Of a stretch of 40,267 bases of DNA, positions 8,482 to 15,388 are shown piece after piece. Source of the DNA: CAZAKO01 sp964546145 (GTDB lineage: Bacteria; Fidelibacterota; UBA2242); NCBI GenBank assembly GCA_964546145.1, contig CAZJIU010000012.1:1-40267 (forward strand), in the 5' to 3' direction. A program made the position numbers and the translations under genes. The notes beneath the pieces were generated by a model that was not told the origin of the DNA, did no database searches, and worked only from the letters and a program-made list of their open reading frames with translations. How positions within the stretch are numbered: the stretch's first letter is position 1; every line of letters starts with the position of its first letter.

Positions 8482-9995
8482 GAAACACTATAATTATATT
8501 AAAATCAAGAGTGAAAGCGGCATTTGTATCTGCTTTGATTATAATTGCCGGTTGGATACCTGGAATTGCCGAATTGGAGGTACCCCGAGATTCGCTGTTA
8601 TTTGGAGAGGTTAAAGTCCATTCGGAGCGTGATTTATCAGGGGCGCTGGTTACTATTCAGCGCGCATATGCCCGACAGCCGGTGAACGCCGAAAATTATG
8701 AGAATTTGGTCAATCGAATCCTGCGGATTCCACAAAGACAGGGTTTTTATTTTCCGGTTCTGCAGCTGATCGATATAGCTCCAGATCCATCAACTTTGAA
8801 TCCTGTATTTCAACTCGATTGGGGCGATCCGATTGCAATTGATACGATTTTATTTTGGGGCATAAAAAAGACCAAGCCCTCTGTTTTATATCGGATGACT
8901 CATGAATATTACGGTCAGCAATTGACTCCTTCTCTGAGTAATCAAATCTATCGCTCGCTCAATCGCTTTCCCTTTATTTCAGTGGAACGGCACAACGAGA
9001 TTGTAACTACTCGCACCGGTAAGTCGGGATTGCTATATGAAGTGCGCGAATTTAACGATAATGAATTCGACGGCGTTGCCGGTTATGTCCCGGAAACGAT
9101 CAGTCAGAAAGGTTATTTTACCGGTGAAATCAATTTGAAATTTAATAATCTTTCCGGCACCGGCCGCCAGCTTTCGGTCTACTGGTCGAAGATGAATCGT
9201 TATTCTCAACAAATTCGATTGAATTATTTGGAGCCCTGGATCTGGAAATCGAATTTATTTGGTGAAGTCGGATTTGAGCAAATATTAAGGGATACCCTAG
9301 TCGTTATTCGTAATTTTGAACTGGGTACCGGATTTTACTCCTGGCGCTGGGGCAGGATCCAATTAACCGGAAACCATGAAGCAACGATTCCGACTCCCGG
9401 CGGCAGAGAAATATTGGGATTAGTAAATACAACTACAAATGCTATCGGAGTTAAGTATGGAATTGATCGGCTGGATAACATTTATAATCCTGCCCGCGGA
9501 TTTTCAATCCAATCAAAGGCGAATTTTGGTCTTCAAAAAAGCAGTGGTTCGACAGCTGTCCAGCGGACTGAGATGATCCTAGACGCTGATTTCTATTACC
9601 CATTGATTAGGCAACTGGTTGCTGCCAATACAATTCATTTTAAAGGTAAGTGGTTCAAGAATGGAAAACCATCTTATGCGGATCAATACTGGTTTGGAGG
9701 TGCCGCCAGTTTGCGTGGTTATCCCAATGATTTTTTCTGTGGCAGTAAGATCGCCTGGACTTCGCTGGAGCTTCGACGGATTATTGGCGAACTGAGTAGT
9801 TTTTATATTTTTTATGATCAAGGGTATTACTCTGAATCATTCTCAGGCAAATCCAACGACCAATTTCCTCATAGTTATGGAATTGGCGTTCGGTTGGCGT
9901 CGCGTATGGGGATTATCGGATTAGAGTACGGTTTTGGGAAAGGTGATACCTTCTCAACCGCCAAAATTCATATCCGCTTGATTAACCGGTTTTAA
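8478..9995 (+). CDS. Omp85/BamA-TamA family outer-membrane protein
   Basis: 505 residues. A signal-like N-terminus (AAFVSALIIIAGWIPGIAE) is followed by one or two POTRA-like domains (about residues 100-200) and a C-terminal surface-antigen (D15) barrel. The Omp85 signature appears near residue 412 as SLRGYPNDFF, in a GGAASLRGY context, and the chain ends in phenylalanine (RLINRF) as a beta-signal should. Omp85 proteins insert or translocate other proteins across the outer membrane. With fewer POTRA units than BamA (five), this resembles TamA or two-partner-secretion types rather than the housekeeping BamA. The TTG start overlaps the stop of the giant surface protein (TTGA), suggesting translational coupling and a functional link. 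RNase R begins 1 nt after its stop. Confidence 0.82.
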   Translation: MRNTIIILKSRVKAAFVSALIIIAGWIPGIAELEVPRDSLLFGEVKVHSERDLSGALVTIQRAYARQPVNAENYENLVNRILRIPQRQGFYFPVLQLIDIAPDPSTLNPVFQLDWGDPIAIDTILFWGIKKTKPSVLYRMTHEYYGQQLTPSLSNQIYRSLNRFPFISVERHNEIVTTRTGKSGLLYEVREFNDNEFDGVAGYVPETISQKGYFTGEINLKFNNLSGTGRQLSVYWSKMNRYSQQIRLNYLEPWIWKSNLFGEVGFEQILRDTLVVIRNFELGTGFYSWRWGRIQLTGNHEATIPTPGGREILGLVNTTTNAIGVKYGIDRLDNIYNPARGFSIQSKANFGLQKSSGSTAVQRTEMILDADFYYPLIRQLVAANTIHFKGKWFKNGKPSYADQYWFGGAASLRGYPNDFFCGSKIAWTSLELRRIIGELSSFYIFYDQGYYSESFSGKSNDQFPHSYGIGVRLASRMGIIGLEYGFGKGDTFSTAKIHIRLINRF

Positions 9996-9996
9996 G

Positions 9997-12105
9997 ATGA
10001 GTAAAAAATCGATTAGAATAGAACAGGAAATAATTGCTTTTCTGAAAAAGCAAAAAGGTAATCCTTTTAAACAGCGGCGGCTTGCCAAAGCCCTAGGAAT
10101 AAGTGAGGCACAGTATCCTGGTTTTAGGGAGAATTTGCGCCGTCTGGCTAAGGAGGGTCAAATCGAGAGAATTCAGAAAAATTGTTACCGAATTCCGGAT
10201 ACCAGCTGCCAGCTCGTCGGGACGATCTCTTTTTCTGGTCATGATTTTGCATTTGTGACTACAGCCGATGGTGAAGAACTGTTTGTCGGTAGTTACGACA
10301 CCGGAACAGCTTTTCAGGGCGATAAGGTACTCGTCGAAAAATACCAAAAGCAAAGTGGCAAACGCATGGAAGGAAAGGTCATTCGAGTAATCGAACGTTC
10401 TTCCACGCCGATTTTTGGAGTGTTGAGGAAAAAGCAGCAGGAATGGGTGGTGACGCCCGAATCCCCAGCCCCGCCGGTCACAATTCTTGTCAGAAATTTC
10501 CCACAGGGAATTCAATCCGGACAGATGGTTGAACTTGGTAATCTTGAATGGAATCGGGTCAATTATTTACCTCGAGCCGACATCAAGCAAGTGTTAGGAG
10601 TACCTGGTAATCCACAGGATGACATTCCGATAATCCTCAAGATGTTTCGGATTAAATCCGATTTTCCTGCTGCAGTGACTGCCGAAGTAGAGAACTTGTC
10701 AGATATAATTAGCGCTGATGATATTCGGCAAAGGCGGGATTTAAGAGATCAGGTGATTTTTACCATTGATCCGGAAACTGCCATGGATTTCGACGATGCG
10801 GTTTCATTGGAGGAACTTGATTCTAACCATTGGCGTCTGGGAGTGCATATTGCTGATGTCAGTCATTATGTGCAAGCCGGTACTGAACTTGATCGGGAGG
10901 CCTTTAAAAGAGGAACTAGTATTTATTTGGGCAATACTGTGGTGCCAATGCTGCCTACTAAAATTTCCAATGAGCTATGTTCCTTGCGCCCAGGTGAGGA
11001 CCGATTAACTCTTTCCGTGATTCTGGATTTAACTCAAAATGGTAATCTCAGTCAGTATGAAATCGTTCCCAGTATTATTCGTTCGGCTTACCGTCTCAGT
11101 TATCGTGAGGTTCAAAATATTATCGATCGGGGTACAGGACCGTATGCCGAGGTCTTGTTGAAAATGAGGGATCTCAGTCAGCTCTTATATCATAAACGGT
11201 TGGAAGATGGTAGTATTGATTTCGACGTTCCGGAGCCAATTTTTAGTATTGGCGAGGATGGTATACCGGAAGAGATTAAACCCTCCGAGCGACTTCAGAG
11301 TCACCGCTTGATCGAAGAATTTATGCTCCTGGCAAATCGCTGTATTGCCGAGTGGGTGAGAGTGCGGCGCAAGTTGGAAAAGCTGCCCTTTGTGTATCGA
11401 ATTCACGCTACTCCGCCGCCAGATGCTATCGCAGAATTATATAGTATCTTATTTAGCCTTGGACTGAATTATCAAAAACCGGCAAGAGTTAAACCACAGG
11501 ATATTCGCCAGATATTGCTGGATGTTGAGAATTTACCATTTAAAAATTTCATCGAACGATTGGCTATTCGTTCAATGGCGAAAGCAGTCTATTCTGCCCG
11601 TCCTCTAAGTCATTTCGGGCTGGCTTTTCGCCACTATACCCATTTTACCGCACCAATTCGACGCTACCCGGATTTGATCGTTCACCGCCTGGTCAAGTAC
11701 TATCTGAATTCCGTTACCGATGAGGATAAAATTTTCTTTCGCCGTCTGCTTCTGAAAGTCGCCGATCATTCCTCCGAAACCGAACAGAATGCGATGGAAA
11801 TCGAACGCGAGTTTATCAAAATCAAACAGATCCGCTTTTTGGCAGACAAGGTTGGCAATTGGTACAAGGGAATTATTACCGGAGTAATGGAATTTGGTTT
11901 TTTTGTGGAAATCTCTGATTATCTGGTAGAGGGATTGGTCCATGTGCGAACTCTTTTGGATGATTATTATATTTATGATCGGGCTAATCACACCTTAAAA
12001 GGCCGGCGCGATGGACGGACTTTCCGGTTGGGAGATCGGGTTTCGGTAAAAATAGCCAGCGTATCAGTTAAAGAAAGGCGGATTGATCTTGAATGGGGTG
12101 AATAA
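9997..12105 (+). CDS. rnr: Ribonuclease R (RNase II family exoribonuclease)
   Basis: 702 residues, a standard RNase R. It is a cytoplasmic processive 3'-5' exoribonuclease that degrades structured RNA. Domain order is an N-terminal winged-helix region (about 8-65), cold-shock domains (about 70-210), the catalytic RNB domain (about 245-570) and a C-terminal S1 domain (about 620-700). Catalytic aspartates are Asp258, Asp264, Asp266 and Asp267 in IDPETAMDFDDAV. The family signature HYTHFTAPIRRYPDLIVHR is present near the end of RNB. It starts 1 nt after the Omp85 stop, probably as part of the same transcript, although the product is unrelated to the envelope. Confidence 0.97.
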   Translation: MSKKSIRIEQEIIAFLKKQKGNPFKQRRLAKALGISEAQYPGFRENLRRLAKEGQIERIQKNCYRIPDTSCQLVGTISFSGHDFAFVTTADGEELFVGSYDTGTAFQGDKVLVEKYQKQSGKRMEGKVIRVIERSSTPIFGVLRKKQQEWVVTPESPAPPVTILVRNFPQGIQSGQMVELGNLEWNRVNYLPRADIKQVLGVPGNPQDDIPIILKMFRIKSDFPAAVTAEVENLSDIISADDIRQRRDLRDQVIFTIDPETAMDFDDAVSLEELDSNHWRLGVHIADVSHYVQAGTELDREAFKRGTSIYLGNTVVPMLPTKISNELCSLRPGEDRLTLSVILDLTQNGNLSQYEIVPSIIRSAYRLSYREVQNIIDRGTGPYAEVLLKMRDLSQLLYHKRLEDGSIDFDVPEPIFSIGEDGIPEEIKPSERLQSHRLIEEFMLLANRCIAEWVRVRRKLEKLPFVYRIHATPPPDAIAELYSILFSLGLNYQKPARVKPQDIRQILLDVENLPFKNFIERLAIRSMAKAVYSARPLSHFGLAFRHYTHFTAPIRRYPDLIVHRLVKYYLNSVTDEDKIFFRRLLLKVADHSSETEQNAMEIEREFIKIKQIRFLADKVGNWYKGIITGVMEFGFFVEISDYLVEGLVHVRTLLDDYYIYDRANHTLKGRRDGRTFRLGDRVSVKIASVSVKERRIDLEWGE

Positions 12106-12107
12106 TT

Positions 12108-12230
12108 ATGATAACGATATTTGTGTCAATCTATATAGGGAGGAGTAAGTCAGAAAGGAATTGGTTTTTTAGTGAAAACCCTCTAATTTTCGGGGGTTTT
12201 CAAGTTGAGCTGCAGCGAAGTGAGACGTAA
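12108..12230 (+). CDS. Possible 40-residue ORF between rnr and the DUF4837 gene
   Basis: An uninterrupted ATG frame of 40 codons begins 2 nt after the rnr stop, behind a GGGGTG stretch, and its TAA overlaps the A of the next gene's ATG. That spacing would allow translational coupling. The peptide (MITIFVSIYIGRSKSERNWF at the start) matches nothing I know. It contains AGG and ATA codons that seem less favoured in the neighbours, and it spans a 10-bp hairpin. It may be a leader or coupling peptide, or simply chance. Confidence 0.2.
   Translation: MITIFVSIYIGRSKSERNWFFSENPLIFGGFQVELQRSET
12174..12201 (+). repeat. 10-bp stem hairpin upstream of DUF4837 gene
   Basis: The left arm gaaaaccctc (12174-12183) pairs with gggggttttc (12192-12201) across an 8-nt loop, with one G-T wobble. 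No T tract follows, so it is not a standard intrinsic terminator; it could be an RNA processing or attenuation element between rnr and the lipoprotein gene. Confidence 0.45.
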
Positions 12231-13267
12231 TGACAAGACTTTCAACTATTAGTTTATTGTTTTTATTAGCGGCAGGAAGTTGCGCAATTCGTCATGACGC
12301 CAAGGGTCCGTCGGATGTTATCTATGTTCTTGCCGCAGATGAGGTTAAGAGCAAAGTTCAGGTAGCAATAGATACAACTTTTTCTTATGGTATCCGCACG
12401 CCGGAATTCGAACGCTACTTCTGTACTGATTGGCGCCCGCTGAACTTATTATCTGAATATATCAAATTTCCGAATGTGATTATCGTTGCAGATTTGAATC
12501 GTCAAGATGCGGCAACCAGTTTTATCCAGTCCTTACTAACCGATGAACGCCAAAATTTAATCAAACAAGACACTGTTGCTTTGTTTGCCCTGGAGGATTA
12601 TTGGCGAAATAAGCAAATGCTGGTTCTGATTACTGGCTATGATCTGGATCGGTTATCTTCTTATATTCTGGAGCGGAAAGCCTGGATTTACAGTAAATTC
12701 AATAAAAAGTATAACGAGCGTCAATTCCAGTATCTTTATAGCCGTCTGGAACAAAAGAAGATCTCTGAAAAATTATGGAAGACTTACCACTGGACCATGC
12801 GAATTCCCAGTGATTATCTTATTATTCGTGAAGATCCTGCCCATAATTTTGTCTGGCTGGGGCGGGGACAGCCCTACTGCTGGATTTCGGTATCCTGGGG
12901 TGATGGCATCCAAACCGAGTGGTTGACACCTAACGGCTTATATAAAAAGCGGGAAGTTATTGGGACACTTTATCGGCAAATTAAAACGGAAAAGCGATTT
13001 CTGGGATACAAATACGAGAAGTTGGCTGAATGGGATGCTTTGCGAATGTACGGATTATGGTATCATGAAGAGCAGGCTCAGGGCGGACCGTTTGTTACTT
13101 ATGCTTTTTATGATAAAGTCAGCGATCGGTCTTTTGTGATTGACATGATGGTTTTTTATCCGGGTCGGAAGAATACTGATTATATCCGCTTCCTGGAAAT
13201 TATGGCGCACACTTTTCGTACAACCGAAACTGAGAATCCGTCCAATTCTGCAGGGGTTGAGGAGTGA
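12230..13267 (+). CDS. DUF4837 family lipoprotein
   Basis: 345 residues. The N-terminus is a lipoprotein signal (hydrophobic LLFLLAAGSC, lipobox cysteine at residue 18), so the mature protein should be tethered to a membrane in the periplasm. The rest matches my recollection of DUF4837, common in Bacteroidota: an N-terminal segment beginning SDVIYVLAADE, and a C-terminal WYHEEQAQGGPFVTYAFYDK followed by a VFYPGRKNTDYIR segment. The domain appears as two similar halves. Its function is unknown. It follows RNase R with a hairpin between them and precedes purE by 57 nt. Confidence 0.75.
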   Translation: MTRLSTISLLFLLAAGSCAIRHDAKGPSDVIYVLAADEVKSKVQVAIDTTFSYGIRTPEFERYFCTDWRPLNLLSEYIKFPNVIIVADLNRQDAATSFIQSLLTDERQNLIKQDTVALFALEDYWRNKQMLVLITGYDLDRLSSYILERKAWIYSKFNKKYNERQFQYLYSRLEQKKISEKLWKTYHWTMRIPSDYLIIREDPAHNFVWLGRGQPYCWISVSWGDGIQTEWLTPNGLYKKREVIGTLYRQIKTEKRFLGYKYEKLAEWDALRMYGLWYHEEQAQGGPFVTYAFYDKVSDRSFVIDMMVFYPGRKNTDYIRFLEIMAHTFRTTETENPSNSAGVEE

Positions 13268-13324
13268 ATATTCAATTGCCTATTGAGATGAGAGCGTTTA
13301 AATTAATTCGGGGTAAGTGAGGAT

Positions 13325-13783
13325 ATGTCAAAAGTAGCAATTATTGTTGGTAGCGATACGGATTTAAATGTTGTGGAATCAGCCCGTCCCTATTTAGATT
13401 TTTTTGGGATTGAGGCAGAGCTACGGGTTATTTCGGCTCATCGCCAACATGCCGAACTCGTAAGCTATCTTGAATCTATTGCAAATAGCGAGATTAAAGT
13501 AATCATTGCCTGTGCCGGAATGGCTGCTCATCTGCCGGGAGTGGTAGCGGCATTGAGTCATTTGCCCGTTATTGGAGTACCTCTGGAGGCATCTTCGCTG
13601 AAAGGGATGGATGCTTTATTGTCAATGGTTCAAATGCCCAAGGGAATTCCAGTTGCGACGATGGCAATTGGGAAAGCTGGAATCATCAATGCCATCGTAT
13701 TTGCGGTCAGGATTCTGGCAATCAGCGATAAGGCTATGCAAAAAAAGCTCGAGGCATTTCGCGAAAAAGGATCCAAGTTATAA
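13325..13783 (+). CDS. purE: PurE, N5-carboxyaminoimidazole ribonucleotide mutase (divergent)
   Basis: 152 residues. Class I PurE converts N5-CAIR to CAIR in purine synthesis. Recognisable elements are the opening VGSDTD, the active-site SAHR containing the conserved histidine, AAHLPGVVAALS, PVIGVP and SMVQMPKGIPVATMAIGKAG. Several normally fixed residues differ: SAHRTP is SAHRQH, and AGGAAHLPG-type sequence is CAGMAAHLPG. No purK or other pur gene is nearby. A GAGGAT ribosome-binding stretch precedes the ATG. The gene ends 4 nt before rmlD, so it may be co-transcribed with the polysaccharide genes. Family assignment is confident; full activity is likely but not certain given the substitutions. 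Confidence 0.9.
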   Translation: MSKVAIIVGSDTDLNVVESARPYLDFFGIEAELRVISAHRQHAELVSYLESIANSEIKVIIACAGMAAHLPGVVAALSHLPVIGVPLEASSLKGMDALLSMVQMPKGIPVATMAIGKAGIINAIVFAVRILAISDKAMQKKLEAFREKGSKL

Positions 13784-13787
13784 TCAG

Positions 13788-14669
13788 ATGAAAATATTAA
13801 TAACCGGTGCAAATGGCATGCTTGGCGAAGAGTGCACTAATCTATTGTCAGGTTTGCATCAGGTGATTGCTTGCGATCTTCAAGATCGGCTTCTTTGCTC
13901 CAGTCCGGTGGTATATGAGCCCCTTGATGTAACCAATCCCATGATGGTAAAAGAGGTTATCGATCGGTACAAGCCGGATGTATTAATAAATTGCGCAGCT
14001 TATACCGATGTTGATGGAGCCGAAAAAAACCAGAAAGATGCCTGGAATGTTAATGTCAAAGGTGTCCAGCATTTGGTTGAATCTCTGTGCCCGATTCAGG
14101 GAGCAATAATTCAGATTTCGACCGATTATGTATTTGATGGAACGGTTGGTCCTTATGATGAAGAGCAGATTCCGCAACCAGTAAATTTTTATGGCAAAAC
14201 TAAACTCGCATCAGAAAAGATCCTGCAGGATTCTGCGATACCCTGGATAATTCTGCGGACTAATGTTCTTTTTGGTAATACTGCTACTCAGCAAGCCAGT
14301 TTTGTGCGCTGGGTTATTGAAAAACTGCGTAGCTTTGAAACTATTACAGTGGTAAACGATCAATATGGTAATCCAACCTGGTCCTATGCTCTGGCAAATG
14401 CTATCGCCCGGGTAATCGAGACCGGCAAGCATGGTCTATATCACTATGCCGGAGCGGACTATTTGGATCGCTTTCAATTTGCTCTCAAAATTGCTGGCAT
14501 CTACGAGCTGGATCCGACATTAATCCGGCCAATAACAACCAGAAAATTACGGCAGCTGGCACCGCGTCCTTTCAAAGCCGGTCTGTCCTGTGAAAAGATT
14601 GCACGGGAATTACAGGTAAAATTTTATACGATCACGGAAGCATTAACCCGAATGAAGGGATTGAAATAG
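13788..14669 (+). CDS. rmlD: dTDP-4-dehydrorhamnose reductase (RmlD-like)
   Basis: 293 residues from the ATG at 13788. The frame is open further upstream, but that overlaps purE and lacks family similarity. It is an extended short-chain dehydrogenase: GANGMLG nucleotide motif at residues 7-13, STDYVFDG, and the catalytic Tyr-x-x-x-Lys in FYGKTKLASEK. RmlD performs the last step of dTDP-L-rhamnose synthesis by reducing dTDP-4-dehydrorhamnose with NADPH. rmlA, rmlB and rmlC are not in the window. Its stop overlaps the next GTG by 1 nt, and a WbbL-type glycosyltransferase two genes on is a plausible user of the rhamnose. Other RmlD-like reductases of deoxysugars cannot be excluded. Confidence 0.88.
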   Translation: MKILITGANGMLGEECTNLLSGLHQVIACDLQDRLLCSSPVVYEPLDVTNPMMVKEVIDRYKPDVLINCAAYTDVDGAEKNQKDAWNVNVKGVQHLVESLCPIQGAIIQISTDYVFDGTVGPYDEEQIPQPVNFYGKTKLASEKILQDSAIPWIILRTNVLFGNTATQQASFVRWVIEKLRSFETITVVNDQYGNPTWSYALANAIARVIETGKHGLYHYAGADYLDRFQFALKIAGIYELDPTLIRPITTRKLRQLAPRPFKAGLSCEKIARELQVKFYTITEALTRMKGLK

Positions 14670-15388
14670 TGGAGTCGTTAGTTATTATTCCCACTTATAA
14701 CGAGAAAAAAAATATCCCGCTGCTTCTCCAAAAGCTCGATCCGCTGAATGTCGATCTGGACATCCTGTTTATTGACGATAACAGTCCGGATGGTACGGTT
14801 AATCTAATTAAAGAGTTACAGAAGGTAAATTCACGCATCTTTCTGATTGAACGACCGGAGAAGTTAGGTTTGGGGAGTGCATATGTTCGGGGCTTTCTTT
14901 GGGCACTTGAACGAGGGTATACCTATATACTTGAAATGGATGCCGATTTGTCCCATAATCCTGATGACATTCCCCGACTGATTAATTGCTGTAAGGACGG
15001 AGCTGATTTAGCTATCGGTTCGCGCTATTCGGCTGGGGTTAATGTGATCAACTGGCCAATGAAACGCTTGCTCCTCAGCTATGGTGCCAATAAGTATACC
15101 CGGATCATCACCCGTCTGCCGGTTACCGATGCGACTTCCGGTTTTAAGTGTTTTCGGAGTGATGTCCTAAGAATAATTGACTTGAACAAGATAAAATCAT
15201 CCGGTTATTCCTTCCAGATTGAGATGAATTTCCGGACCTGGAAGAAGGGATTTAAACTAACTGAGGTGCCTATTATTTTTACCGAGCGGAATGAGGGGCA
15301 CTCGAAAATGTCCAAGAGTATCGTCTACGAAGCTGTATTCATGGTCTGGAAATTGAAATTTTCAAGTTTATCCGGTCGGTTGAACTGA
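14669..15388 (+). CDS. Polyprenol-phosphate mannose/sugar synthase (GT2, DPM1-like)
   Basis: 239 residues, a soluble GT-A family 2 glycosyltransferase. It opens with LVIIPTYNEKKNIP, has FIDDNSPDGT for nucleotide binding and EMDADLSHNP for metal binding, and continues with the DPM1-like DATSGFKCFR, GYSFQIEMNFR and FTERNEGHSKMS motifs. Such enzymes move a sugar (often mannose from GDP-mannose) onto polyprenyl phosphate at the cytoplasmic membrane. There is no C-terminal membrane domain, as in compact DPM1. The start is GTG, overlapping the rmlD stop by 1 nt, and its own stop overlaps the next ATG by 1 nt, so the three are a translationally coupled cassette. The donor sugar is not determined. 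Confidence 0.9.
   Translation: MESLVIIPTYNEKKNIPLLLQKLDPLNVDLDILFIDDNSPDGTVNLIKELQKVNSRIFLIERPEKLGLGSAYVRGFLWALERGYTYILEMDADLSHNPDDIPRLINCCKDGADLAIGSRYSAGVNVINWPMKRLLLSYGANKYTRIITRLPVTDATSGFKCFRSDVLRIIDLNKIKSSGYSFQIEMNFRTWKKGFKLTEVPIIFTERNEGHSKMSKSIVYEAVFMVWKLKFSSLSGRLN

Noticed and set aside
13611..13787. Extended N-terminus of RmlD overlapping purE
   Set aside because: The extra 59 codons overlap a conserved gene in another frame; the GANGMLG motif sits correctly behind the ATG at 13788.
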